Source: Strigamia acuminata (Eukaryota; Arthropoda; Chilopoda; Geophilomorpha; Linotaeniidae). Taken from it: 64,000 nt of DNA. Made by a program: the position numbers and the translations under genes. Each line of letters begins with the position of its first letter. Positions within the stretch are counted from its first letter, which is position 1. This document shows positions 11,049-23,200 of the stretch, piece by piece. The stretch covers positions 8,680,001 through 8,744,000 of the forward strand of contig OX442319.1 of NCBI GenBank assembly GCA_949358305.1, written 5' to 3'. The notes under the pieces are model-generated. The model did no database searches. It saw nothing but the letters and a program-made list of their open reading frames with translations, and was not told where the DNA came from.

Positions 11049-11110
11049 AGAGACAAGAAAATTGCAGATTTGCAACACAGAAAGGTTTTATTTATAAGAT
11101 TTTTAATAAA
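11049..11110 (-). repeat. Duplicate of the peptide-gene 3' end
   Basis: This 60-bp block is nearly identical to 11570-11626, which is the 3' end of the small cysteine-rich peptide gene on the minus strand (an AATAAA signal lies in both). It suggests a further, mostly lost, copy of that gene. Nothing gene-like is recognised in 11127-11560. Confidence 0.6.
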
Positions 11111-11694
11111 ATTCCTTCAATGTCATGGTTATGTCATGGGCTTTTACAAACTTTGATTCGCTCACCCTCTGGTGATGGATGAGAAAACTAAATAAGTGAG
11201 AAAAATTAGTATAAAAGTATATTTGGTCACAGCTGCCCCTTAGCTTCTCTGCTCTGCTCGTCACAAAATACAAAATCTAAAATATTTAACAGAAAACAAC
11301 CACAAAAAATGTCTTAATTCGAACGAAACATTCATGTACACACACATTTTTACTTGTTTTGTACAAACCAACATTGTTTCCACAAATTTTAATTTTATTT
11401 CGCATTAAACGAATTAATTAACCCTAAAGAATTTACAACTCGAAACCATGGAAACGTTTGTGCTGCAAAGAACGTGCATTCACTTTGATTTCGGCCGTTT
11501 TTTAGGCTTGTACTCCGAAAATTGAAATTGAAATAAAATTCCCGAGTGAGTTTGGATAAAAAACAACACAAGTGACAAGAAAATTGCAGATTTTCAACAC
11601 AGAAAGGTTTTATTTATAAAATATAAGCGGCTAAAACAAAATGTTTAAACTGAGGCATTGATTTGAGTTAAAAATAGTAATTACCATTCAATGA

Positions 11695-11877
11695 TTACCG
11701 ATGGAATAACCCGCTGAAACTTTTACAACAATCATTCATTTCACAACTCTTAGATGTTTTACAAAATTTTGCATCGGCATTGACCATCTGGAAACAAATT
11801 ATAAGGCTTGGTTTTCAATGTAACGTTTATCTTCTTACCAAAAGCACAACACAGAAAATGGAGCACTGGAATTTCAT
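11695..11877 (-). CDS. Small secreted cysteine-rich peptide, two coding exons
   Basis: Too short for ordinary ORF listing. Exon 1 (11877-11839) encodes MKFQCSIFCVVLL and ends before GTAAGA. Exon 2 starts after TTTCCAG at 11787 in phase 0, encoding MVNADA and then a short mature part with the pattern C-x5-C-x4-C-C before a stop at 11695. The hydrophobic start and the ADA/K cleavage-like site look like a secretory signal, giving a mature peptide of about 24 residues. A donor-like CG-GTAATC overlaps the last codon. It is conserved in the second copy at 12158-12226, so an intron probably lies at or just after the stop, leading to a 3' exon with AATAAA near 11600. Family not recognised; the Cys pattern alone does not assign a function. 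Confidence 0.55.
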
Positions 11878-12157
11878 GTTGTGGATGCTACAGATTTAGA
11901 ATACAAATATTTATTTTTAACGCTTGAATGTACGTTTTTCAATTAATCATAATAAATCAGTTATATGACCAAAAACTTGTTGATAGTTAGAACTCGATGA
12001 TTTCAGACTATTAAATTTTATAGTGTATTTAGTAGCCATAAACATTAATTGCTGCCACACCTGTTGAAAGAAATAGAATAGAAAATTATATTCTGGAGTA
12101 AACTAAAGCATTATTTCGAGTTAAATTAGAAATTATCATTCAATGATTACCGACGGA

Positions 12158-12226
12158 CTAATTACAGCATTCATCGCTTTCACAATCCAAAGTTGTACCA
12201 CAAGATTTTGGATTGTCAGTGGCCAA
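12158..12226 (-). pseudogene. Second copy of the cysteine-rich peptide exon 2
   Basis: After a TATTAG acceptor the minus strand reads LATDNPKSC and then C-x5-C-x4-C-C with a stop. The same cysteine spacing and the same downstream CGGTAATCATTGAATG are seen as in the gene at 11695-11877. No signal-peptide exon is found upstream; a Copia fragment sits where it would be expected. It may be a broken paralogue or the exon may lie elsewhere. Confidence 0.45.
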
Positions 12227-12288
12227 CTAATATCAATTATCAAATATCAATTATGAGTTCCAACATTATTTTATTATTATTATTAAAT

Positions 12289-12408
12289 AAATGGCAAAGG
12301 GAAATCAATGATGAGCTCCAAAGCCTAAAGAAAAATAAAACGTGGATTTTGGAAGACTCATCTCCAGGAAAAAAGGTCATTGTGGTTGCAAGTGGGTCTT
12401 CTAAATAA
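12289..12408 (+). mobile_element. Copia-type reverse transcriptase fragment
   Basis: Reads KWQREINDELQSLKKNKTW and then a PGKKVI stretch. This is the start of the Ty1/Copia RT domain as known from the family (W..A...E..SL..N.TW.L...P.GKK.I). Only about 39 residues remain, without the catalytic YxDD. A fossil fragment. Confidence 0.7.
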
Positions 12409-12537
12409 AAAGACATTTTATTATGTTCAAAAAACACGAAAATACAACTACATATACATATATAACAAAATTTATTCTATAATTGAACACATTGAGACAT
12501 TACCGGTTCACTACATTACATAATTTGAATTGCACTG

Positions 12538-13995
12538 CTATATATGACGGTTAAAAGTTGGCATAACAGATGGTAAACTGAAGTGACTTCTTTTACGTGG
12601 GTTTCCATTTTTATCTCCCAACACCTCTACAAACTTTCTCTTACTCCGAACTACATCACCCGTTTTATTACCAATTATTTCTCCGACAACAGGGAACAAC
12701 TTTTCGTCAACCTTTTGCCAACGTTCTGCACAGCACCACAACCAATCAGGGTTTACCACGTGTACATTTTTCAAAACCTTAGCGAAGTAAACCTCTTGGG
12801 TATCCAACCTAGAAGATACTACGTGAGTTGTCCCTTTGACATTAGGATTACTACTGCCTAGAACTTTCTTCTGAACCACAGCCCCAACTGACACTGCCGT
12901 CTTCCCTATGTCACTTTCTTCTATGGACACGTTTGGCGGGAGGATAACACCACTAAACACAACATAAACGGATTTTAAAACATTCTTCTTCACACAAGGA
13001 ACCACGTTCTTAATATCAGGAATGCCAGAATTTGAATTCTCATACATATTGTAATAAGTCTGGTGAACAATCCGCAGTTTTGCTTGCAAATCCAACAAAT
13101 GACTGTCATCATCTTCCCGGTGCAATTGTTGCAAATCCACCATTCCTTTTCTGAAAAATTTGTATGGTTTCACATGGATCCAATTGGGTGCGTAATTCCA
13201 GCCGTCGCCCCGGTCATCAATAATACACACCATATCTCCACAAGGGAAAAAGAACTTCATGTTTTCACTTTTTGACGACAGATGTATGAACTCATCGCGA
13301 GATAAAATCCGCTTGGAAAAAAGACTTCCATCTCTGTCCAGCAGACGAGCAATTTTACTTGCATAGTCGCCGTCTCCAATAGTGCAAATGTGTAATTCGT
13401 ACAATTCACTCATGTTCTTCAAGAAATCTCTCGTTCCTGGCCTCAGTCTGGTGTGGAACCACAAACCCTGCAACTTGTAGGAAAATACATCAACAATGCC
13501 ATCCGGAGTAGGGTCTTTGGTGGTGTGTACTAGCGTTTGATCCAGATCGACCAATAATGCTAATTTTTTGCTGTCCAACAGGTGTTTTGTATCTGCATTG
13601 CTAAAAATGTACTGCGCGTACTTTTTGCTAACGCGCAGCTCGGGGATCTTGGGATAAATCGTTACGGAAGCTGAGGATTCTTGAGCGGTGTGCGCCAAGT
13701 CGAGTCCGCATGCAACACACAAGGACCCCATGACTACAGGATGTAAACAATGTTTGAGGATTAAGATGTAGTCTCCGGTGTTCAGCATTTGGTTATTTTG
13801 TTTTAATATTTTGGTAACTGTTCCAGCAATGTCTGATTTGAATTCTGACGGCGGTTCCGTCCCAAGTTGGTAAGAAAAGAGAGTTGATCCGATCGAAATT
13901 CTGTTACCACGTGCAACATTGCATTTGACAAGTTTTGCAGCAGCATGTTCATTAGTGAATGCTATCGCTGAAGTGTTCTTGAGACGGGAAGCCAT
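12538..13995 (-). CDS. FCP1-like RNA polymerase II CTD phosphatase, intronless, short
   Basis: FCP1 removes phosphates from the RNA polymerase II C-terminal repeat so the enzyme can be reused. The ATG at 13995 (MASRLKN) gives 485 residues in one exon. A possible acceptor (TTTTCCAG near 14080) suggests a 5'UTR intron. Seen: an N-terminal biotinyl-like segment with LCVACGLDL; the catalytic DLDQT at 150-154 followed by LVHTT; RLRPGTRDFL; IIDDRGDGW near 258-266; and a BRCT domain about 340-430 ending with a conserved W. Known FCP1 proteins run to about 800-960 residues with a long acidic tail that binds TFIIF. That tail is absent here, the protein ending soon after the BRCT with SFxLP and basic residues. 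It could be a retrocopy or a naturally short orthologue. An AATAAA lies about 65 bp downstream on the minus strand. Frame fully open, so probably functional. Confidence 0.85.
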   Translation of the reverse strand: MASRLKNTSAIAFTNEHAAAKLVKCNVARGNRISIGSTLFSYQLGTEPPSEFKSDIAGTVTKILKQNNQMLNTGDYILILKHCLHPVVMGSLCVACGLDLAHTAQESSASVTIYPKIPELRVSKKYAQYIFSNADTKHLLDSKKLALLVDLDQTLVHTTKDPTPDGIVDVFSYKLQGLWFHTRLRPGTRDFLKNMSELYELHICTIGDGDYASKIARLLDRDGSLFSKRILSRDEFIHLSSKSENMKFFFPCGDMVCIIDDRGDGWNYAPNWIHVKPYKFFRKGMVDLQQLHREDDDSHLLDLQAKLRIVHQTYYNMYENSNSGIPDIKNVVPCVKKNVLKSVYVVFSGVILPPNVSIEESDIGKTAVSVGAVVQKKVLGSSNPNVKGTTHVVSSRLDTQEVYFAKVLKNVHVVNPDWLWCCAERWQKVDEKLFPVVGEIIGNKTGDVVRSKRKFVEVLGDKNGNPRKRSHFSLPSVMPTFNRHI

Positions 13996-14217
13996 TGTAT
14001 GTTTGCCAGGGCTTCGGATGTCTAAGATGAAGTCTTGTATCTTAAAATATTGTAGATTTTTGTTGTGTCTTGGATTCCTGGAAAACAAATCAGCAAATTA
14101 AAATTTTTTCTTCTTATGAAAATAAAATAATTTAGGCAATAATTTGGCCGGATCCAACAACTTAGAAATAAAAAACTGCATCAACTAGTTGGCACTGTTT
14201 TGGCAGAGCATTCAAAT

Positions 14218-17200
14218 ATGCCCGCTGTAGTCAGATCAGTGAAAAATATTTCAGACAAGAAAATGATTATGTCTATTCTACTTTACACACTACTCGTAAT
14301 GAATACAGCAGTTTGTGTTTACCAAATTGCAGATCGAATATTGTATTACATGGACGAACCAACAGCAGTTGATGTGCATTTGATTGCGACAAGTCATGGC
14401 AATTTTCCATTTGTTTATTTGTATCCACCTACAACCCAAGAGTTTAACAATTTCCTCAATAAACAGCAATGTGAATTTCTACGCAATAAGTTAGATGGTT
14501 CACCTTACGACTATGAAGACGTCGTAAAGTATTTGAGTATACCGAGTTACATAACTGATGCCTACTTTACTGTGGTAAACCTTTCTTTACTGTTTATTTT
14601 TTTTCTGAATAATTAACTACAAATTCTATACAAAATTATCTTTTCAGCGTAAATCACGCATTAATCTTACAATTAAGAATTATGAAACTCTTCAGTGGCC
14701 AATGGCGCAAGTTCTTAGCCGTAAATCAGCAAAACTATAATTGCTAATTAATAATTATTTTAATTTGGAAATGATAATTATAAAATGACAATAAAAACAG
14801 AATTCCCCAAACCATGTACTTCTTATCGTGTAAGTTTTTGATTTGGTTTGCCTGGTTTTTAATGCACAATCTTTCGTACTGTGCATTTCATACACTGTTG
14901 AAACTGGTGTAATTCTTTGTTTAAATTTAAAGGTACTGATAGATGTGTCACCAGTCATGTATCATATACAAGCTGCATTTGGAGACATTGTGGGAATAGA
15001 TCAGAATATACGGCAAGCTAAAATGAATATACAAAAAGTAAGAATTAAAGCAAAAAATAGTTCACAAAATCTACATAACCAACAAAAATTTTCTAAAAAA
15101 ATATAAATAAAAAACGCTTAATGTAGAAATTATACGGACATTTAATGTAAATCTACAAATATTCTGACTATTCTACCTTGTTTTAGTATCACTTCATCAA
15201 CACTAGAAGAAATCCTTGTGACAACAACTTAAATGACTGTTTACTACTTCATGAAACAAATGAAGTGCAGGTACTATAAATTAGGGCAAAGTTGTCACAT
15301 GTTCTTTTACTACTGGTTGCTGTACTTCAGTACTTGCAACGGTGCCAGACATGCAAACTCAAACCGGGGAGAAATCGATTTTTTAGGTCATTTTACGTCT
15401 AATCAGCACTTTTTTTGGCACTTTTTCAATTTTGGCCATTTTTCCATAAGTTAGCTTTTGACTTCTGTCTACTTTAGGAAATTGCAATTTTCTTAAAAAA
15501 ATTTTAGCAGAAAAGATTTGAGGAGGAGTCATTTTTAGACAATTGGAAATTTCTGTCTATCTCTAACGGTTTCCAAGATAATTTTCCAATGACCTTGAAG
15601 GAACATCTCAAGGTCAAATTTTGGGTCACCAAAACATTGCCCCACCAAACTATAATACTTTACCAGATGCATTGTCAGCACTTTCAGAAATATTTAGTAG
15701 AGTGACAGACTTTTCTTCCACCCTGTGTAAATGAAAATGACGTTGATAAATTTATATACATACCATATATATTTTTTGTTATTTTAGATATTCATTTTAT
15801 CAAGCAAAAACACTTCCAGAATGCAATAAAACTGAACGTAGACAACAGTTTAAAAGAGGATTAATATTTAGTTTCAGACAGAAAAATATAGAGAAATGCA
15901 AATGTCTCAGGTTGTGTGATGTGGCACAACAAAGCATAACATACGACAAAATACCGGACAAAGAAGATATCCTAGAAGTTCAAGTTGTGAATAACTACGT
16001 TCGGACATTGCAAGAACATTTTTCTTACGATATAATCTTTTTGTTGTGTGACATCGGAGGAAACATTGGTCTCTATTTTGGCATATCTTGTTTAACATTC
16101 GCTGAAATAATTGTCTACATCTGCAAAATGCCTTTCATTAAGCTCAAAAAAACATCAAAAACAAATCTCAAGTTAACAGGAAATATTCAAAAAATATTCA
16201 AAAAGACACAGGGAACACAGAAACTATCAAGCGTGAAAGCAAAGCTACCGAAAATCACAGTATCACTAGTGCTGCTCTTCATCTCAGTGTATTACACCTA
16301 CACCTTGATTGCTGATTTTTTTGAATATCCACTGTATAAAACTGTTAGTCTCATCACAGACAAAACCATTCATTTTCCACTCATCATTGCGTGTGACGAA
16401 AATAACAAGATATTAAAATCAAAGACTCTCTTAGGAACAAATCTGAACACAGGATGTGAAAATTACCAACTTTTTCATTTACTCCACAAATCATCTGAAT
16501 TCGCCAACAAACCACTGAAATTATGGAATGCGTCATCTAACTTTAAATTCTACGACAACTATGGAAAAGCTTTCTTGAAAGTAAGCAAGCGAATACCGGT
16601 ATTAAAGTGTATTGAATTTTCCATATAGAGAGTTTGCGGGATGCATTTTTCCCTCACAGTTAAAGACTATACGGTATAAAAATAGTGTAAGGGAAAAATG
16701 ATAAATTAAGTTTTTGCGGGCTGCACTTTTCCCTTATCACTACACTATTTCAGCCAACTACTGACAGTTAGTAATTTTGGGCCTAAAAATTCAATTTGGG
16801 GGCGTAAATGTGCAAATTTCTGCATAAAATTCCATTATTATGCCTATAAAGTATGGTTTTGGGCTTAAAATTCAATTATGGGCCTCACTTATCATTCAAT
16901 CTACGTACCTATGACTGTGATGTGTTTGATCAGGATTCAGGACAACAAACTAATCGCCATTTGCAATGGGCGAGCTAACAATACAGAGTTCTCAATTCTG
17001 ATTGGCTGCGCTATATTTTAATTTAGTGTTGAAAACGATACACTAAAGATTTTTCCCTTACGATATGGCACTAAAATAGTGTATCGTGGAGCAAAATAAG
17101 GGAAAAATGCATCCCGCAAACTCTAATTAACTTCCATTTTCTACAGAAAAGCAGAAATTATCATAGCATAATGTATGCCAACGTATCAATTATGTCAACA

Positions 17201-20200
17201 GCATTTGGAATGTGCACTGCATTTAAGAAAGGTGTTTACACGACATTTAATATGTTAAAATTTTTTCTCACTTGTTTCAAAATGTATACAGATGACAAGC
17301 AGTTTTCGCCAAATTCGAATTTTCTAATAATTGATAATCCAGTCAGTAAATATGTATGCAACAGACACCAGGCAGTGAGATTTTTAGCACCTTTAAGTTA
17401 TACTCACATGTTATTTATTTAACTTTATTTATTCTAGCACTTTATTCTACCACAAAATCAATTATTTCATTCTAAACATCTTTTTTACATACCAATCGAG
17501 TCTTTTACTTCAATTGACATTTACCGTCAAACGGTAATAATATCTGAATTATAAAACTTGGTTAGTGCTGTTTTTAAGATTTCTTTCCTTTTCAGCTTAT
17601 TAGAAAACACAAAAAGACAAGTCATTGTAAACATAATAATGAGGTTTCAAAATGTGAGAAAAATTGCTATGCCTCAAAACTGGAAGGACGTCTAAACTGC
17701 AGGTTTGTTGGATTAGCAATATTAGCATGATTTTTATCAAACTTTTACTGCAACATTAAAGGTTATAAAAATATGGTAAATGTGAATTTAATATGTAAAA
17801 TTGTACATTTAGACTGGTTCAATGCACTGTGAGTGTTCGGACGGACGCCACGTGGTCGGGGGAGAGCCACGGAGGCGCTGGACGCAACACACACGATAAA
17901 ACAAACCACGAAATACACGGAGACACAATATAGTTTTAGTTATGGCTTTATTAGATGTCTAGGGGTATGATGCAGTGTCCCATAGTGTATTTCCCAAGGC
18001 GGCGGTTCCTTCGAACCGCCCCTAATCAGACCGCGTGGCACGGCGGCCATCGGCCGCCATGACACACGAGGTCGGTAATCGGTTTTGGGCCACGCCGCCG
18101 AAGTTACGGTTAACGTCCGGCGGACGTGGCGCAACTGGACGCTCAGGTCCCGGCGGGCGACAACGTCGCCACGCCGATAGTTCGGGTCGTCTTTGCAGCC
18201 AGTTTCGGAGGCGGTCGCGATGCGACCGTTCGCCTTGCTGGTTGATCAACAACTCTCTGTCCACTACGGGGCCAACCACTTCCGGAAGGGCGACTTCCGG
18301 GGCCCGATCCTGCTTGACCAAAGGCCCGCAGCTCCACCTGGTTGCGGAGGACCGCAACAGGCTGCGCGAGATACGAGAGGCGCTGGAGCTGCGCCAAGTG
18401 CATTGCCGTTGCAGTGCAGCGACCCGTGCGCAGGGGCAGCTGGTCACATTTCCCCCCCCTGGAAAAAGGTAAGTACGAGGGGGTACAACGCAATCACTGA
18501 AGTGGTTGTTGAAAGTTAACACATCGCATTACTTTTCTTTTTTCAGATTATCAGATGACCATATTTCGGACGAGCCATCAGCTAGAACGAAGATCACCGG
18601 TAGGAATGCACTTGGGAAAATAACAACACTACAAAGGAACACATACACACTTACCCCCAGGATGGAAAACTTGTACAATTTAAACACTATTGAAAAATAA
18701 AAATGTAAAATAACACTTGTAATTTAAAAATATATATGAATAAAAAACACTTTTTGAACTTTAAAATCTAACATTTGTAGTTATTGAATCCATTTAACAT
18801 TTAAAAGGTAAGTATGCTAATTTTAACACTTTGGAATAATAATAAAAAAACTTGTTTTGACAATAAAAAAAAAATTATTTCTGGCACTATAAAAGTCTTA
18901 ATAGGCTTGGCCAAAATCTCCTTTAAAACGACGGCGAAAACTTCACTGCAGCGATTTCCCCGGAGTGGGTGGCGTATCGTCGTTTTTTGGCTCTTCTTCA
19001 GTTTTGTCGTCGACGAATTCTTCTGCTAGCTTCTTGCGTGACTTCTTATTCGACTTCTTTTTCACGGCGGTAGCTTTGGGCTCGGGAACGACTGGCGGTG
19101 GTGGTGGCGGCGTGTGCGACTCCTCGTTCGATGCGCCGTCAATTTGCATCGCGGTCTCGATCGTTGCTTCGGCGGTGACTACATTGTTGCCGCAAACTGG
19201 TGGAGGATCCGCGAATCCCTGGAACACGACGTTCGTCGGGCGTTCTCCAACCATCGGCGGCATAATGACAGCCGGCGTCGCTGCTGTATTGGCACCAAAC
19301 ATCGTTTGTGCCGTTTGCGGTAGTTGGCAGGCCGCTGGAAAAGCGATTGCGGCCGCCGTGGCTTTGGTCGGGATCAGGCTCACAATACCTTGGATCGGTT
19401 GAGGACCGTACTGTCCCGCCCAAGCTGTTCGTAGCTCATCGGGAGTTTTTTCCGTTTGAGCTGGGATTTTCTTAACGAGTGCGCGTGGCGCATTCGATGT
19501 GATTGTGGCCGATGGCGCAGTCAATTGCTGATGAGCCGCTTTCTCGGCGTCTCTTTTTGCCATTCGGTCCTTATGGTCCGCGTGTTTTTTCGCTCTGTAC
19601 CGAATTTTTGCTTCGGTATTCACGCTTCGTTCACTCAACGTGGGATTTTCGATCGCCACGAGCCGTCGCATTTCCAGCAGTTTCTCCGAAATGTTTGGAC
19701 GGGCGGTCGGTGGTTGGTGAGGAGTTGGGGCGACGATACCTTGTACGGTCGCTTTTGTCTCCTCGGCAGCCTTCTTTTTAAGCACAAATGGCTTATGTGG
19801 CGGACGAAGAACCTGCTGCGACGTCGTCGCTGCGGTTTTCTTCGTAGAAATATTAGTAGAGGCAGTCGGCGGCGGTTGAGAGCGTACGCTCTTCGTTGCC
19901 GTTTTCTGTCTTTTCTTTGGGGGTTCCGTCGGCGCGGCATTCGCCGCACGCGCTCGTTCCCTGTCTGCGATTTCCTTCTCGCGTTCTGCGCGCGATCGGA
20001 CGCGCATCCAGTTAATTTGTCGATGGTGCAGCGGAATCGGCTGACCGGGCAGCGTCATGAACATGACAAACCATTCTTCGAGTGGTTGATCCGTCAGCAC
20101 GATTTCGTCTCCGCCGCAGTTCATGCACGGGATTCGCGACAGATTCCACAGCGTGATGTAGCCGAGGCCGTTGCAGACTGGGCACTGGACCCATTCGTTG

Positions 20201-23200
20201 TTTCGGTGATTTTCCATTGTTTTTTCAAACTTTTCGTCTCGATTTTCCAGAGAAGTTCCACACGACTGGTCAGTGGCGATCGCAGTGAATAAGTGATTTG
20301 ATCAACGAATGGTGGTGTTTAAGTATGGAACCGGAAGACGTCCTGCGAACGTTTAATTGGCGTATGGACCGCAGATGTTATGTAAACAGTCTGTGATTGG
20401 TCCAAATGGGTCTTCCGATTTGAAGTATCACCTAGCGGTCAATCACGATATCGAATCGACAAAATATGATTTCTCGAAGGTCTAATTGAATCCGAATTTG
20501 GATTTGGTCGAGCTGTCGTGGGTTTTTGCAAGCCCACTTGTGGCAACAGCAAGGTCTTTTTCGGTTTTTCCAAAAGGTTTTACTGGTGTTGGCAACTTGG
20601 TTGCGATACCAGATTCTGTTGGTCGCACTGGAGTTGGCAATATTGTTGCTGTTCCAGTGTCCACAGGTTGGTTTTCAAGAACTTCTTCATCTTCCTTATC
20701 TAAAATGGGCTATCGAGCTCTCTTTCCAGAAGAAATAAGTCTTTTTAAGTTTCCACACTAGTGCATGTACTTATTAATTGTAAAATCATTGATTTTACAA
20801 GACTATAAGCATTTGTATTGGTCACTTTAGTGATTATATATGGTGCTTTGAAATGGTCTTTGCGAGACGAAGCTAATGGTATATCCATTTTTCTCAAAGG
20901 ATGGATTTTTAGCAAAACTAAATTCCCAATTTCAAACTTTCCAGAATTTTCAGCATATGGTCTGAACTTGTCAAATCACAGCTAAATCCTCCAAATCGGT
21001 GTTCTGGTAACAAAAACAAACTGGTTTTTACCACAAAACATCTTGATTGTCCACTTGCAGAAGGACAAGCTCCGAGCCCGCCGCCACTTTGCATTTGTAA
21101 AGATGACAAAAGTTGCGAGCGAAATCCGGCGCAGGCAGCGTCATTCCTTCTGCGAGTTGGTTCTTCAATACTCGAAAAATGTTGCATTTTTTCAAATACA
21201 TAGTTTAAATAATTTAAAATAGTGAAGAAAAATGGGTTTCTTGAGTAATACTCAATTTTGGTCACAACGTGGCCTTTATTGCAATGACCGATTTCAGAGT
21301 CTGTGGGAAAAACCACGTGAGGATCTGGCTCTGTGGATGAAATGTCATCAAAATAGAAAGTCCTCCATGTCTTTTTCCGTTGGAATCAAAACCATGGTGA
21401 GAGCGCAGCCGTCAGTTACTTGGTGGCATCTGTTGACTGCGACTCCTTGTTTCCCGCCATGTCAGGCCAGCCACCAAACTCGTTGGCTGCAAGCATAGCC
21501 TGCATCATGCTGTGTTGGGCGGCGGCGATCGTTTCCATTGCTGCCTTGGCGGCTTCCACCTTGAGGAGGCAATCCCTTTCAAAGTGTGCGCCTCCGCAGC
21601 CCCAGCAACCGCCAACTCTTGGTTTGGTCGCATAATCTTTGAGCCTATTGCTCGGGACTAGCGCCTTCTCGTTGCTTTCTGCGGCCTTTGTTGCTGCTAT
21701 CGCAGCGTTTTTAGGCGCAGGGAACAATGTTAGATTGCTTGGATTTCTTAATCCAAACGGGACAAATTCAGGTTTGTCTACACCTGCAGCATTTGGTATT
21801 GTTACCATTTGCTGGTTGGATTTTTGAATTGGCGTAACAGTTTCTGTTTTTGCCGCCTCGATGATTGCTGCATTTGTCACAGTTTCCTGATTTATAATCG
21901 CGGCCTCCGTAGCAATGCAAGCTTTCCTGAGCGACGCCCAAGTGTTCTCCAAATTAATGGCATTTGCGACCATGTTCTTGGCCGCTGGGCGCAGAATTGC
22001 CAGCACTTTTTGAATTTGCTGGCTCTCGTGCACAGGAATAGTCAATTGAGCGTATAACTTCTCGAGTCTTATCACCACTTGGGTGGCAGACTCATGAGAC
22101 AGTTGCTGTGTCTTAGCGATTTCTGCTAAAAGCAGCGCATCGCTCGGACGAAAATGGGTGATAAATTCATGTTCGAATTCTTCCCAATTCGTTTTGGCAT
22201 GAGAAGAGAACCATGTGGCCGCATCTCCTCGGAAAAACTTAAACAAATGCTCAGCAAGCACTTGGTTCAGATAGGGCAAAGCAAAGCGTAGAGAACGTTT
22301 TAAATCAATAAGGAAAGACTTAGCTTTCGTCTTGTCCCCTGCAAACGCTTCAATTCCAATGGATTTGACTCGTTTACTTAGCTCTACTTCATCCATTGGC
22401 CTGGGAGCAGGCATAGCCTGGTCAGTTTTGTGAAGAAACTTTTCTCCCCAAGCCAGAAAAAGAGGATTTCCAGTCGTAGGCGTTGAGCCTGTGCTGGATC
22501 CAGAGTTTGGTGTTGTCACGGTGGGAGAAATCGTGTTTGAGATTGCAGATTGTGCTCTCAAATTCGATTGTCCAGCCGCCACCACGCTGTCAACGATAGC
22601 TTTTTGATTGGCCAGCATCTTCAGCAAGCTTTCGTTGGATAGTTTAGCCGAATCTAACTCTTGCAAAGCATGAGTCAAACGGTCGCTGATATCCGCAAAT
22701 TCTGTGCGCGTCTGACTTAATTGACGCACAGTGTTATCCGATTTGTCTTGGAGTTCCACCAAGTGATCGGCTACTTTCAGAAGCGTGTCTTCCCACACTT
22801 CGTAGGTTGTCATATCATCGATAACTAGATTAAAGACGTTGCAAGTCGTTTCAAGCATCGCTTGATCCAACAATTTAACTTTAGGGACTGACATATTGTC
22901 GTTTGAAGAAGCAATCGAATTGTTATCCGAGTCGTTCAAATCTGAATCCGTTTCGGGTGTGGAAGAATTAGGTGCAGGAGAGTCCCACGTGGTCTTACCA
23001 GTTCTGGTCGCTGGCATTGACACAATGTGACCAAAAGGCAGGACCGCAGCTTGCAAGTGAACAAGTGGAATTAAGTCACGACCAATGAGGAGACAGGAGA
23101 TTGGGCTCAAGTAGCCATTCCTGAGAAAGGGATTAGTGATGTCACTTTCCCCCCCCCTGGTTTCCCATTGGTAGAAAAATTAAATTAATTCATGGAATTG

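Noticed and set aside
11695-12226. Naming the Cys-rich peptide as a defensin, knottin or toxin
   Set aside because: Four cysteines in C-x5-C-x4-CC do not match a family I can name with confidence.
12538-14088. Longer FCP1 start at 14088
   Set aside because: The first codon there is TTG, and the extra 31 residues overlap a likely splice acceptor; the ATG at 13995 is better.
18035-18519. Long overlapping frames on both strands in the LTRs (also at 25436-25939)
   Set aside because: They lie in GC-rich LTR DNA, overlap in four frames, and repeat exactly in both LTRs. No domain is recognisable.
19456-20292. 278-codon plus-strand ORF opposite the retrotransposon ORF
   Set aside because: Shadow of the GC-rich minus-strand frame; composition is erratic and no domain is seen.
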